64,000 nucleotides of DNA from positions 22,434 through 86,433 of the forward strand of contig CAIMTJ010000093.1 of assembly GCA_903844385.1 (NCBI GenBank), given 5' to 3'. This stretch comes from an uncultured Burkholderiales bacterium. Its GTDB lineage: Bacteria; Pseudomonadota; Gammaproteobacteria; Burkholderiales; Burkholderiaceae_C. Below the pieces are notes generated by a model. It was not told the DNA's origin and did not search any database. It saw nothing but the letters and a program-made list of their open reading frames with translations. The position numbers and the translations under genes were made by a program. Positions 8,997-17,720 of this stretch are shown here, piece by piece (position 1 is the stretch's first letter; each line of letters opens with the position of its first letter).

Positions 8997-9880
8997 TGCC
9001 GCTGCAGGCTCAGGCTTGGCATGAAGAAACGCTCAGAGCGTCCTTGCGCGAGCCTCTGCCTGGCTGGCACGTGGAACTGCTCCCTGAAATTGACTCCACC
9101 TCCTCGGAGCTCATGCGCCGAGGCCACCAGTCGGATTACCGCTCGACGGTCTTGCTCGCAGAGCATCAAAGCGCTGGCCGAGGTCGCTCAGGCCAAGCGT
9201 GGCTGAGCGAGCCGCGCCAAAGCCTCACCGTCTCGATGGCGCGCACTCTCGCCCCCTCAAGCTGGATGGGCTTGTCGCTGGCTTGCGGTGTGGGTGTCGT
9301 GCAGGCCTTGTCGGCCTATTTGCCCGCTGACTGTGCGACTGATGGTCTCTCAGACCCACACATCACCCCGCGCTTGGGCCTCAAGTGGCCCAATGACCTG
9401 TGGGCATGGGACGCATCGGGTCCGGCCAAAGTGGGGGGTCTCTTGATCGAAACCCAAAGCCTGCGCGCGCCCCACGTTCAAGCGTGCCGCGAAGCCAGCA
9501 CCCCGGCGAGATTTTGTGTGGTGGGGTTGGGGCTGAACTTGCGCACACCCCAAAGCCCAGCGTGGGGCACCTTGTCACCGCCCCCAAAGGGACTGGTGGA
9601 CTTGGGCGTGACGCTGGCAACGCGCGCCCAGGCCCACGCCCTGCTCGCAAGCGTCGTGGTCTCACTCGCGCACACCCTGAACCAATTTGAAGCGCACGGC
9701 TTTGCCGCATTCAAGCACGAGTTTGATCGGATGGATTGTCTGCGCGGTCGCCAAGTCACACTCAGCGATACGCGCCATGGCCAGGCCATGGGGGTCAATG
9801 AACAAGGCGAGTTGCTGCTGGGGTTTGGCAACGAAGTCCACTGCGTTCAAGCCTCCAGCGTCAGTCTTCGTCCTGCATGA
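8996..9880 (+). CDS. birA: Biotin--[acetyl-CoA-carboxylase] ligase
   Basis: A 294-residue biotin protein ligase that activates biotin with ATP and attaches it to the BCCP subunit of acetyl-CoA carboxylase. It shows the biotinyl-AMP loop GRGRSGQAW (61-69), the KWPNDL motif, KVGGLLIET, and a small C-terminal beta domain (RGRQVTLSD... EGELLLGF). There is no N-terminal winged helix, so unlike E. coli BirA it should not act as a repressor. The ATG at 8996 overlaps the SET-gene stop as TAATG, which implies translational coupling. An open frame continues upstream into the SET gene but has no reason to be used. The coaX gene that often follows birA in this order is absent. Confidence 0.93.
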   Translation: MPLQAQAWHEETLRASLREPLPGWHVELLPEIDSTSSELMRRGHQSDYRSTVLLAEHQSAGRGRSGQAWLSEPRQSLTVSMARTLAPSSWMGLSLACGVGVVQALSAYLPADCATDGLSDPHITPRLGLKWPNDLWAWDASGPAKVGGLLIETQSLRAPHVQACREASTPARFCVVGLGLNLRTPQSPAWGTLSPPPKGLVDLGVTLATRAQAHALLASVVVSLAHTLNQFEAHGFAAFKHEFDRMDCLRGRQVTLSDTRHGQAMGVNEQGELLLGFGNEVHCVQASSVSLRPA

Positions 9881-9985
9881 GGACGGCATCGGTTGCGCTA
9901 TGCTGTGGGTCTTGCAGTCTTCGCGTTGGCTGTCTGGTTTGAATATCTGTTTTGATGATTTTTATCTTTTGGGGGCGCAAACACC

Positions 9986-10654
9986 ATGGCTTTAAAACTT
10001 TACTTCTCTCCCGGCGCTTGCTCCTTTGTGCCGCACTGTTTGCTCGAATTGGCGGGTGCGTCGTTTGAGCCCGTGATGATCAAATTGCACAAGGGTGAGC
10101 ACCGACAGCCTGAGTTCAAGGCCATCAATGCACTGGGACAAGTGCCGGTCTTGGTCGATGGCGAGCGGGTCCTCACGCAAATCTTGGCCATCACTGTGTA
10201 CTTGGATGGGCTCTTTCCTCAGGCCCATCTCCTGCCTACGGATCTTTTTGAGCGCGCGCAAGTGCTCCAAATGTTGGCGTGGATGAACAACACCGCTCAC
10301 CCCACCTTCACCCATGTGTTTCGGCCCAGCAACTATTCGCCCGATGCCCACGTTCAAGCCGACATCAAAGCACACGCAAGCGAGCACTACCGAGCTCACT
10401 TGCAAAGCTTGGACGCCTTCGTGGCCAAGAGACTCGAGCGCGGTGAGCCCTGGCTCGCCGGCGAGTTTGCTGGACCCCTTGACGCCTATGCGTTGACCTT
10501 GTGCCGCTGGGGCACCATCGCTGGGCTCGAGCCCAGCCAATTTCCTGCGCTCTGGGCCCATGTGCAAGCAGTGGCCAAGCACCCCGACATCGCGCGAGCA
10601 GTGGCCACCGAGAGGTTGGTGCTCAACACCTTGGAGAGCCCCCCCAAAACCTGA
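9986..10654 (+). CDS. Glutathione S-transferase, beta-class-like
   Basis: A 222-residue protein with an N-terminal thioredoxin-fold GST domain (MALKLYFSPGACS, a beta-class signature with Cys12), the cis-proline glutathione site GQVPVLV, and an all-helical C-terminal domain. Beta-class bacterial GSTs conjugate or bind glutathione in the cytoplasm and often help in detoxification or oxidative stress. No substrate can be assigned. It stands alone between birA (about 105 bases upstream) and the convergent marR gene. Confidence 0.9.
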   Translation: MALKLYFSPGACSFVPHCLLELAGASFEPVMIKLHKGEHRQPEFKAINALGQVPVLVDGERVLTQILAITVYLDGLFPQAHLLPTDLFERAQVLQMLAWMNNTAHPTFTHVFRPSNYSPDAHVQADIKAHASEHYRAHLQSLDAFVAKRLERGEPWLAGEFAGPLDAYALTLCRWGTIAGLEPSQFPALWAHVQAVAKHPDIARAVATERLVLNTLESPPKT

Positions 10655-10801
10655 GCCCCATGGTTGGGATCCTCTGCGGTGGGCGGGGACTGGCATGAAC
10701 GCTTGAGGGTCGTCAACCGAGATGGCGCACGGATTCATCAAGAGCGAGATCAATGCGCACGCGCCGCTCTTGTGAGGTGAGCGGACAGTTCATTGGCGGA
10801 C

Positions 10802-11314
10802 TCAGCGCGCGTCTTGCCGGTCGGCTCCCGCATACACCTCCAACCCCAGCGCAATGACGGTCGCCACTTGTTCACCCACCTCCGCTTTGAACTCCGCTTC
10901 AACGCGGGCGACGGCGCTCTCAAAGGCCTTGAGCCATGCCAGGCCCGTTGGCGTGAATTTGATCAATTTCGCTCGCGCGTCACGCGGATCACGCTCTCTG
11001 GCCACCAAGTCCCAGGCCTCACATTGGTCGACCAAGTCACCCATGGCTTGCTTGCTCATGCCTGCACTTTGCGCCAGCGCCGTCAAACTCGATCCTTCGA
11101 TCGACAAATGCCGCGTCAAGTGAATGTGGGCCGCACTGACTTGCCCCTTGCTGGCCAAATTGGACAAGGCCAGCGGCACCCCCACGTCGTGGGCCATGAG
11201 GTAAAACACCCGTTCATCAAAGCGGCGCATGGCTTGACCCAAGAGCCGGCCGAGGTGGTTTTGTCGCCAATCGACACTGGAGACCAGGGGCGCAGTGAGG
11301 TCGTTATTGAGCAT
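10802..11314 (-). CDS. MarR-family transcriptional regulator
   Basis: A 170-residue winged-helix regulator transcribed away from recA. The helix-turn-helix and wing are visible as [49 protein letters not shown], flanked by helices typical of the MarR dimer interface. Such proteins usually repress their own gene and are released by small phenolic or oxidative signals; the ligand here is unknown. A TTG at 11341 would add nine residues, but the ATG at 11314 is preferred because an inverted repeat resembling a MarR operator occupies 11322-11340 directly upstream. A MarR gene divergent from recA is, from memory, common in Comamonadaceae-like genomes. Confidence 0.88.
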   Translation of the reverse strand: MLNNDLTAPLVSSVDWRQNHLGRLLGQAMRRFDERVFYLMAHDVGVPLALSNLASKGQVSAAHIHLTRHLSIEGSSLTALAQSAGMSKQAMGDLVDQCEAWDLVARERDPRDARAKLIKFTPTGLAWLKAFESAVARVEAEFKAEVGEQVATVIALGLEVYAGADRQDAR

Positions 11315-11321
11315 CCCTATA

Positions 11322-11340
11322 TGGTAAGGCAAACTGACCA
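11322..11340. promoter_or_regulatory. Candidate MarR operator (7-5-7 inverted repeat)
   Basis: TGGTAAG (11322-11328) and CTGACCA (11334-11340) form an inverted repeat with a 5-base spacer and one mismatched pair. It lies 8 to 26 bases upstream of the marR ATG, a position where binding would block translation initiation or the promoter, so autoregulation is likely. It is also about 115 bases upstream of recA. Assignment to MarR is inference. Confidence 0.55.
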
Positions 11341-11379
11341 AATATTCTATTTACAAGTTGAGACACTTCGAATAAATTA

Positions 11380-11395
11380 CTGTTCAAGCATCCAG
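11380..11395. promoter_or_regulatory. Candidate LexA (SOS) box of recA
   Basis: CTGTTCAAGCATCCAG fits the beta/gammaproteobacterial LexA consensus CTGT-N8-ACAG with a single mismatch (C for A at the third arm). It lies 61 bases upstream of the recA start, where an SOS operator is expected. The core promoter elements around it could not be assigned with confidence. Confidence 0.6.
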
Positions 11396-11455
11396 TTCCA
11401 ACAAGATGTTTTTTTAATTTTGTATTTTAACCTGTTGATTAATAAGGAGTTAATT

Positions 11456-12589
11456 ATGGACGCACCCGTCAAATCCCTCGCCGCTTTGAGCGAAAAAACC
11501 AAAGCCTTACAAGCCGCTTTGGCGCAAATTGAAAAACAATTCGGCAAAGGCACCATCATGCGCCTGGGCGAAGGTGAGGTGATCGAGGACATCCAAGTCG
11601 TCTCCACCGGCTCGTTGGGACTGGACATTGCCTTGGGCGTGGGTGGCCTTCCACGCGGGCGGGTCATTGAGATTTATGGCCCCGAGTCCTCGGGCAAAAC
11701 CACCCTCACGCTCCAAGTCATTGCCGAGATGCAAAAACAAAACGGCACCTGCGCCTTTGTGGACGCTGAGCACGCCTTGGACATCCAGTACGCGCAAAAG
11801 CTCGGCGTGAACCTGCAAGAGCTCCTCATCTCCCAGCCCGACACCGGCGAGCAAGCGCTCGAGATCGTCGACTCCCTCGTGCGCTCGGGCGCGGTCGACT
11901 TGATCGTCATCGATTCGGTGGCGGCCCTCACCCCCAAGGCCGAGTTGGAAGGCGACATGGGCGACTCCCTGCCCGGTCTGCAAGCGCGTCTCATGAGCCA
12001 AGCGCTCAGAAAGCTCACCGCGACCATCAAAAAGACCAATTGCATGGTCATTTTCATCAACCAAATTCGCATGAAAATTGGCGTCATGTTCGGCTCACCC
12101 GAGACCACCACGGGCGGCAACGCCTTGAAGTTTTATGCCTCCGTGCGCATTGACATTCGCCGCACCGGCACCATCAAAAGAGGTGAAGAGGCCATTGGCA
12201 ATGAGACCAAAGTCAAGGTGGTGAAAAACAAAGTCGCCCCGCCCTTCAAGACCGCCGAGTTTGACATCTTGTTTGGCGAAGGCATCTCGCGACACGGCGA
12301 AGTCATTGATCTGGGGGTCACCGCTCGGGTGATCGACAAGTCCGGCGCCTGGTACGCCTACAACGGCGAGAAAATCGGTCAAGGGCGCGACAACTCGCGC
12401 GAGTTCTTGCGTGAAAACCCAGAACTGGCCCACGAGATCGAGAACAAGGTGCGCGAGTCCCTCGGTATCCCGTCCTTGCCCCAAGCCTTGAATGCGCCCG
12501 CCCCCACCCCTCCCGTGGTGGCTGCGCCTGCGGGGAAAACACCGGCACTCAAAACCCCAGTGGCCCCACTCGCCGAGGTCGAAGAATAA
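11456..12589 (+). CDS. recA: Recombinase RecA
   Basis: A 377-residue RecA, the ATP-dependent strand-exchange protein and SOS co-protease. Walker A is GPESSGKTT from residue 75, preceded by the conserved [20 protein letters not shown]. Walker B lies in [12 protein letters not shown], and the DNA-binding loops are seen in [14 protein letters not shown] and [21 protein letters not shown]. The C-terminal tail is Ala/Pro-rich and ends in acidic AEVEE. The ATG at 11456 has an excellent AAGGAG site 6 bases upstream; the long open frame upstream is not used. A probable LexA box precedes it. recX follows after a 427-base gap holding two hairpins. Confidence 0.98.
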   Translation: MDAPVKSLAALSEKTKALQAALAQIEKQFGKGTIMRLGEGEVIEDIQVVSTGSLGLDIALGVGGLPRGRVIEIYGPESSGKTTLTLQVIAEMQKQNGTCAFVDAEHALDIQYAQKLGVNLQELLISQPDTGEQALEIVDSLVRSGAVDLIVIDSVAALTPKAELEGDMGDSLPGLQARLMSQALRKLTATIKKTNCMVIFINQIRMKIGVMFGSPETTTGGNALKFYASVRIDIRRTGTIKRGEEAIGNETKVKVVKNKVAPPFKTAEFDILFGEGISRHGEVIDLGVTARVIDKSGAWYAYNGEKIGQGRDNSREFLRENPELAHEIENKVRESLGIPSLPQALNAPAPTPPVVAAPAGKTPALKTPVAPLAEVEE

Positions 12590-13016
12590 GTCAAGGACCG
12601 CACCGCCGCCAGGGGCGGCGGGATCGGCACACCGGCTCGGGTGCCTGAGCATCGGCTCAGACACCCCGCCAACCAAGACTGACCTCGGCCAACACAACAC
12701 AATCTAATCCCGTCAAACCCAACCACCCCCTTGCCAGGAGAGTCCAGCCGCCACGAAACGCCACCCACCCAAGCAAGCAAGCCCCAAGCACTTGCCGCCA
12801 CTGACTCGATGTCGAACACCCCAGCGAGCGCACTGCAAGCGACAGCAGTCCCCGCCGTTGAGCAAGAATCCAGGCCCGCACGCTCCTTGGAGCAGGCCGC
12901 TGAGCCGGCGAGTTCTTTATGCCCATTACCGTACATCCAGACTGCAACACCGCACACCAAGACACCACCACCCCACACCACTCAGAACTTGTCCACCCAC
13001 CTCAGAGCCTCAGAAC
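12590..13016 (+). other. recA-recX intergenic region with two hairpins and a C-rich, G-poor tract
   Basis: I see no convincing gene here. Just after recA there is a hairpin at 12603-12621 (CCGCCGCC / GGCGGCGG) and a second at 12640-12665 (GGTGCCTGAGC / GCTCAGACACC, one mismatch). Neither is followed by a T-run, so they are not classical intrinsic terminators. From about 12930 to 13045 the top strand is very rich in C and poor in G, the composition of Rho-utilisation sites. Together these could limit read-through from recA into recX, as partial termination does in E. coli (analogy). Confidence 0.5.
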
Positions 13017-13538
13017 ATGAACACTTCAACCCACCCCTACCCCTTGATGTCCCTCAAATCGCGCGCCCTGCGGTTTCTCTCGCACCGGGAATACTCACGC
13101 GCTGAATTGGCGCAAAAACTCAAACCCTTTGAGACCGAAGCGGGCGAAATCGCCCGCCTCTTGGACGAGCTCCAAGCCAAAGATTTTGTCAACGAAGCGC
13201 GTCACGCCCAATCCTTGGTGAACCGGCGCAGTGAAAAACTGGGCATGGGTCGGCTCAAAATGGAAATGCGCGCCAAAGGCGTTCCCGAGGAATTTGCACT
13301 GCAAGCCTTGAAAGCGCTCGAAACCACCGAGTTCGAACGCGCTCAAGGGCTGTGGCAAAAGAAGTTTGGAGTTTTGGGCGAGGACGCCAAGGCACAAGCG
13401 CGCCAGAGCCGCTTTTTAATATCGCGTGGCTTTAGCATGGACACGGTGCGAGCGGTTTTTAAAAGCGCCGCCCAAGCGGCTGAAGATGCGAGCGCTCACG
13501 CCAGCGCCAGCATGGACGCGACACCCGGGCTTGACTAG
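13017..13538 (+). CDS. recX: Regulatory protein RecX
   Basis: A 173-residue RecX, which binds within the RecA filament and inhibits strand exchange and co-protease activity. The three-helix repeats are recognisable: SLKSRALRFLSHREYSRAELAQKL at the N-terminus, then AKDFVNEARHAQSLVNRRSEKLGMGRLKMEMRAKGVPEE, and a C-terminal repeat with RQSRFLISRGFSMDTVRAVF. The ATG at 13017 gives a normal N-terminus; ATG 13047 would shorten it by ten residues. It is downstream of recA on the same strand. Its TAG stop interlocks with the TAG of convergent argC within one CTAG tetranucleotide (13535-13538). Confidence 0.93.
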   Translation: MNTSTHPYPLMSLKSRALRFLSHREYSRAELAQKLKPFETEAGEIARLLDELQAKDFVNEARHAQSLVNRRSEKLGMGRLKMEMRAKGVPEEFALQALKALETTEFERAQGLWQKKFGVLGEDAKAQARQSRFLISRGFSMDTVRAVFKSAAQAAEDASAHASASMDATPGLD

Positions 13539-14467
13539 TTGTGTCGCGCGCGCGCGAGTCCCAGCATCAAGCGAATATTTTGCACGGCCGCGCCACTCGC
13601 GCCTTTGCCCAAATTGTCTAGGCGCGCGAGCACCACACATTGGCCACTGCTCTCGTGGGTGGCGACTTCGATCTCGAGCCAATTGGTGCCGTTGAGCCCA
13701 CAGGCGTCAAGCCGCGTGGGCACCTCTAGCTTGACCCTCACCTCGCTGTAGGGCAAGCGCTCATAGTGGTGACGGTAGACGTCGATCAACGCGCTTCGGC
13801 TCACCGCCCGAGTCAACTGCTCGGGGTGCAAGGGCAGTTGCACCACCATGCCACGGGAGAAATTACCCACACTCGGCACAAACAAGGGCCGACGTTGTAA
13901 GCCCGAATAGAGCATGATCTCAGGCACGTGTTTGTGCTCCAAACCCAAGGCGTAATACTCCATCAAGGGCGAGAGGCCTTGCTCATACGACTCGATCATG
14001 CTGCGCCCGCCACCCGTGTAGCCACTGACACTGGGCAGCGCGATCGCAGCGTCGCGGGACAACACCCCCGCATCAATCAAGGGCCGCAGCAAGGCAATGG
14101 CGCCCGTGGCGTAGCAGCCTGGGTTGCTCACCCAGGCCGCCTGGGCGATCCTGTCCTCTTGCTCAGGGCAAAGCTCGGGCAATCCATAGACCCACGGCGC
14201 TTGGGTGCGATGCGCACTGGATGCGTCGACGACTTTGGGCGCTTGGGCGCCCAGACTCTCGATCAAAGCGACCGATTCGCGCGCTTGTTCATCGGCCAAA
14301 CACAGCACCACCAAGTCGGCTTCACGCATCAAAACCCGCTTGGCGCTCACGTCTTTGCGCAAATTGGGCTCAATGGTCAACACCGCCAAGGACGCCTCAC
14401 GTTGGAGTTGCTCCTTGATCAAGAGGCCTGTGGTGCCGGCTTCGCCATCGATGAATATTTTGAACAT
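13535..14467 (-). CDS. argC: N-acetyl-gamma-glutamyl-phosphate reductase (short type 2 ArgC)
   Basis: A 310-residue NADPH-dependent reductase that converts N-acetylglutamyl phosphate to the semialdehyde in arginine synthesis. The N-terminus KIFIDGEAGTTGLLIKEQL is typical of the shorter type 2 ArgC. The catalytic cysteine sits in VSNPGCYATGAI, followed by SVSGYTGGGRSMIE and the catalytic-histidine region HKHVPEI. The ATG at 14467 is used because upstream frame lacks similarity. It stands between recX and sucC on the opposite strand with no other arg gene nearby, so it is not in an arginine operon here. Confidence 0.93.
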   Translation of the reverse strand: MFKIFIDGEAGTTGLLIKEQLQREASLAVLTIEPNLRKDVSAKRVLMREADLVVLCLADEQARESVALIESLGAQAPKVVDASSAHRTQAPWVYGLPELCPEQEDRIAQAAWVSNPGCYATGAIALLRPLIDAGVLSRDAAIALPSVSGYTGGGRSMIESYEQGLSPLMEYYALGLEHKHVPEIMLYSGLQRRPLFVPSVGNFSRGMVVQLPLHPEQLTRAVSRSALIDVYRHHYERLPYSEVRVKLEVPTRLDACGLNGTNWLEIEVATHESSGQCVVLARLDNLGKGASGAAVQNIRLMLGLARARHN

Positions 14468-14638
14468 TTTTACGTCCCCGTGAAAAGAATTTCGCCAAGA
14501 TGAGCTCTCAGACACGCCAAAAACGATTATTTCGCTCAGGTCATGCTACATTTCTGATCGGCAAAGTTGCGTTATCGTTCGCCATGTTGTGTGGCCCGAT
14601 CAACGTTTCTATTTTCCCCTGATTTTTAAGAGAACTTG

Positions 14639-15799
14639 ATGAAAATTCACGAATACCAAGGCAAAGAAATTTTGCGACAGTTTGGCGTCCCCACTCCAAG
14701 GGGCATCGCGGCCTTTACCGTGCAAGAAGCCGTCGAAGCGGCGCAAAAGTTGGGCGGCCCGGTTTGGGTGGTCAAAGCGCAAATTCACGCTGGGGGTCGC
14801 GGCAAGGGCGGCGGCGTCAAGTTGGCGCGCTCGATCGACGAGGTGCGCCAACTCGCCTCTGAAATCTTGGGTATGCAACTCGTCACCCACCAAACCGGCC
14901 CCTTGGGTCAAAAGGTTCGCCGCTTGTTGATTGAAGAAGGCGCCGACATCAAAAAAGAATATTACGTCTCTGTGGTCACCGACCGTGCCTCTCAAAAAGT
15001 GGTGATGATGGGTTCTTCCGAAGGCGGCATGGACATTGAGGAAGTGGCGCATACATCGCCAGAAAAAATCATCAAAGTGTTCATCAACCCCATCGACGGC
15101 ATGTCTGACGAGCAAGCTCTGGGTCTCGCCCACGGCATGGGCGTGCCCGCTCCTAGCGCCCCAGAGGCTGCCAGCGTCATGCAAAAGCTCTACCAAGCCT
15201 ATATGCAAACCGACTCCTCCTTGGCCGAGATCAACCCCTTGATTTTGCAAGGCGACGGCCACATCAAGGCCTTGGACGCGAAATTCAACTTTGACCCCAA
15301 TGCTTTGTTTCGCCACCCCGAAATTGTGGCTTACCGCGATTTGGACGAAGAAGATCCAGCCGAGATTGAGGCGAGCAAGTTTGATTTGGCCTACATCAGC
15401 TTGGATGGCAACATCGGCTGCTTGGTCAATGGTGCAGGCCTGGCCATGGCCACCATGGACACCATCAAGCTGTTTGGCGCGGAGCCCGCGAATTTTCTGG
15501 ATGTGGGCGGCGGTGCTACCCCTGAGAAGGTCACCGAGGCCTTCAAAATCATGCTCAAGAACCCCAAAGTCAAGGCGATTTTTGTCAACATCTTTGGCGG
15601 CATCATGCGCTGCGACACGATCGCGACGGGCATCATCACCGCTTGCAAAGCGGTCAACCTGAGCGTGCCCTTGGTGGTTCGCATGAAAGGCACCAACGAA
15701 GAATTGGGCAAATCCATGCTCGCTCAATCCGGCCTGCCCATCATCAGCGCCGACACCATGGCCCACGCCGCCCAGCAAGTCGTCGCCGCCGTCAAATAA
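14639..15799 (+). CDS. sucC: Succinyl-CoA synthetase subunit beta (ADP-forming)
   Basis: A 386-residue ATP-grasp subunit that, with SucD, converts succinyl-CoA to succinate with ADP or GDP phosphorylation in the TCA cycle. It begins [18 protein letters not shown], contains the nucleotide-binding [19 protein letters not shown]-grasp metal residues in EINPLI, and the C-terminal [15 protein letters not shown]. The ATG at 14639 is preferred to the TTG one codon upstream. The leader holds an inverted repeat TGATCGG (14555-14561) / CCGATCA (14596-14602) of unknown role. sucD follows 17 bases after the stop, forming an operon. Confidence 0.97.
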   Translation: MKIHEYQGKEILRQFGVPTPRGIAAFTVQEAVEAAQKLGGPVWVVKAQIHAGGRGKGGGVKLARSIDEVRQLASEILGMQLVTHQTGPLGQKVRRLLIEEGADIKKEYYVSVVTDRASQKVVMMGSSEGGMDIEEVAHTSPEKIIKVFINPIDGMSDEQALGLAHGMGVPAPSAPEAASVMQKLYQAYMQTDSSLAEINPLILQGDGHIKALDAKFNFDPNALFRHPEIVAYRDLDEEDPAEIEASKFDLAYISLDGNIGCLVNGAGLAMATMDTIKLFGAEPANFLDVGGGATPEKVTEAFKIMLKNPKVKAIFVNIFGGIMRCDTIATGIITACKAVNLSVPLVVRMKGTNEELGKSMLAQSGLPIISADTMAHAAQQVVAAVK

Positions 15800-15816
15800 G
15801 CCCCAAGGTTCGCATC

Positions 15817-16710
15817 ATGTCTATTTATATCAATCAACACACCAAAGTCATCACCCAAGGCATCACCGGTAAGACCGGCCAATTCCACACGGAAAAATGC
15901 CAAGAATACGCCAATGGGCGTGAATGTTTTGTCGCCGGCGTGAACCCCAAAAAGGCCGGCGAAAAGATCTTCAACATTCCCATCTACGCCTCTGTCCAAG
16001 AAGCTGCCGCTGAAACCGGTGCCACCGTCTCGGTCATCTATGTTCCCCCCGCTGGTGCGGCGGCGGCCATTTGGGAAGCGGTGGAAGCCCACTTGGATTT
16101 GGTCATTTGCATCACCGAGGGCATCCCCGTGCGTGACATGCTCGAAGTGCGCAACAAAATGAAGGCCAAGGAAGCCGCCGGCGGCAAGAAAACCCTCCTC
16201 CTCGGCCCCAATTGCCCCGGCCTCATCACCCCCGACGAGATCAAGATCGGCATCATGCCCGGTCACATTCACAGGAAAGGCCGCATTGGCGTGGTCTCGC
16301 GCTCAGGCACTCTCACCTATGAAGCCGTGGCGCAAGTCACCGAAATTGGCCTCGGCCAGTCCTCGGCGGTCGGCATTGGGGGCGACCCCATCAACGGGCT
16401 GAAACACATCGATGTCATGAAAGCCTTCAATGACGACCCGGACACCGATGCGGTCATCATGATTGGTGAGATTGGCGGACCCGACGAGGCCGAAGCCGCG
16501 CGTTGGTGCAAAGACCACATGAAAAAACCCGTGGTCGGCTTCATTGCCGGCGTCACAGCGCCTGCGGGTAAGCGCATGGGTCATGCCGGCGCCTTGATCT
16601 CGGGCGGGGAAGACACGGCTGACGCCAAATTGGCCATCATGGAAGCGTGTGGCTTTAAAGTCACCAAAAACCCCTCCGAGATGGCCGCCTTGTTAAAGGC
16701 CATGCTTTAA
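15817..16710 (+). CDS. sucD: Succinyl-CoA synthetase subunit alpha
   Basis: A 297-residue CoA-binding subunit. It starts MSIYINQHTKVITQGITGKTGQFHTEKC, carries the CoA-ligase motif GPNCPGLITPDE, the region SRSGTLTYEA, and the active-site histidine that becomes phosphorylated in KRMGHAGALISGG. Length and motifs are normal. The upstream open frame runs into sucC, but the ATG at 15817 with AAGG upstream is the family start. No T-tailed terminator follows; a strongly folded region before terC may be transcribed with it. Confidence 0.97.
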   Translation: MSIYINQHTKVITQGITGKTGQFHTEKCQEYANGRECFVAGVNPKKAGEKIFNIPIYASVQEAAAETGATVSVIYVPPAGAAAAIWEAVEAHLDLVICITEGIPVRDMLEVRNKMKAKEAAGGKKTLLLGPNCPGLITPDEIKIGIMPGHIHRKGRIGVVSRSGTLTYEAVAQVTEIGLGQSSAVGIGGDPINGLKHIDVMKAFNDDPDTDAVIMIGEIGGPDEAEAARWCKDHMKKPVVGFIAGVTAPAGKRMGHAGALISGGEDTADAKLAIMEACGFKVTKNPSEMAALLKAML

Positions 16711-16722
16711 TCCATTGAAAGC

Positions 16723-16889
16723 CACGGCATGGCCTTGGGGGCAAAAGCTCGGGTCTGGACGAACCCCCATCTTTTAACCACCAAGGCGATCATGCCGTGC
16801 ACCCCCAAGCGCTCACTCGAATTTTTGCACTGCTATGGGCGTGAGCGCTTTTGGGTCACCCATGCTTGGGCGTTTACACTCGGGTGACC
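16723..16889 (+). promoter_or_regulatory. Unassigned structured leader/intergenic RNA between sucD and terC
   Basis: Three successive inverted repeats are visible. First, CACGGCATG (16723-16731) pairs with CATGCCGTG (16791-16799), with CCTTGG (16733-16738) / CCAAGG (16781-16786) nested inside and a further inner GGGT/ACCC hairpin. Second, AAGCGCTCAC (16807-16816) pairs perfectly with GTGAGCGCTT (16841-16850). Third, GGTCACCC (16854-16861) pairs with GGGTGACC (16882-16889). CCCA at 16859-16862 could instead pair with TGGG at 16867-16870. I looked for the conserved sequences of the yybP-ykoY manganese riboswitch often found before terC genes and did not find them. Function is unknown. Confidence 0.55.
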
Positions 16890-16931
16890 TGATTTGTCAA
16901 CCAAACACCTCTTTTCTAAGGGATCGATCAC

Positions 16932-17639
16932 ATGGAATTCATGTCTCAATTTGAACTCGCTGATTTTTGGATCAATTTACTCAAAATCATTTGGATCAAC
17001 GTGGTCTTGTCAGGTGACAACGCGGTGGTCATTGCCTTGGCCGCCAGAAGCTTGCCCCCCAGAGAGAGAAAACTGGCCATCGTTTGGGGCTCTGGTGCGG
17101 CCGTCCTCCTGAGGGTGATCCTCACCATCGTGGCCGCCCAATTGATGGCCATGCCGTATTTGCAACTCATCGGTGGTGCGCTCTTGTTGTGGATTGGGGT
17201 CACCCTACTCGTCGATGAAGACGGCGATGATGAGGAGGAGAAAGAGTACTCCAACCTCATGGCCGCGATTCGAACCATTTTGATTGCCGACCTGGTCATG
17301 AGTTTGGACAATGTGATTGGTGTGGCCACTGCCGCCAAGGGAGACATGACCTTGCTGATTTTGGGCTTGGCCATCAGCATCCCTGTGGTGGTGTTCAGCT
17401 CCTCCCTCATGATCACCGTCATGACACGCTTTCCCATCTTGGTCACCTTGGGTGCGGCTTTGATCGGCTGGGTGGCTGGAGAAGCCGCGGTCAACGATGC
17501 GGCGATCAAGCCCTTGGTGCTGGACAACCCCCTCATCGAGTATGGCGTTCCGGCCTTGTGTGCTGTTGCGGTGGTGCTGTTGGGGCACACCTTGAAAAAC
17601 AAAGCGCAGCGGCAGCATGAAAGCCACCACCAGGAATAA
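16932..17639 (+). CDS. TerC-family integral membrane protein
   Basis: A 235-residue membrane protein of the TerC family (YjbE/Alx relatives). It has about seven hydrophobic helices and the two signature acidic motifs inside membranes, VLSGDNAVVIALAAR near residue 25 and VMSLDNVIGVATAA in the middle, separated by an acidic cytoplasmic loop (EDGDDEEEKEY). Family members move manganese or other metals, or help metal loading of exported proteins; tellurite resistance is a historical name. The ATG at 16932 is used. It is separated from sucD by a folded 220-base leader and followed by a good terminator. From memory, this gene commonly follows sucCD in Comamonadaceae. Confidence 0.9.
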   Translation: MEFMSQFELADFWINLLKIIWINVVLSGDNAVVIALAARSLPPRERKLAIVWGSGAAVLLRVILTIVAAQLMAMPYLQLIGGALLLWIGVTLLVDEDGDDEEEKEYSNLMAAIRTILIADLVMSLDNVIGVATAAKGDMTLLILGLAISIPVVVFSSSLMITVMTRFPILVTLGAALIGWVAGEAAVNDAAIKPLVLDNPLIEYGVPALCAVAVVLLGHTLKNKAQRQHESHHQE

Positions 17640-17665
17640 AGCGACGCTCGGGTCTTACTCCATGC

Positions 17666-17692
17666 AAAAGGGCTCCTCGGAGCCCTTTTTTT
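17666..17692 (+). terminator. Intrinsic terminator after terC
   Basis: GGGCTCC (17670-17676) pairs with GGAGCCC (17679-17685), preceded by AAAA and followed by seven T. It is 26 bases after the terC stop and lies between convergent terC and moaC. The A-run makes it partly usable from the other strand too. Confidence 0.92.
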
Positions 17693-17720
17693 GATTTCTG
17701 GTGCCTGTGCGGCTGAACCT

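Noticed and set aside
12731..13105. A small plus-strand gene between recA and recX
   Set aside because: The frame is Pro/Thr/Ser-rich with no ribosome site or similarity and overlaps the recX start; composition explains the open frame.
14609..15778. A 389-codon minus-strand frame antisense to sucC
   Set aside because: Low-complexity His/Ala/Gly-rich sequence without motifs; sucC on the plus strand is unambiguous.
16711..16931. yybP-ykoY manganese riboswitch before terC
   Set aside because: The conserved loop sequences I know for this riboswitch are not present, though the region is strongly folded.
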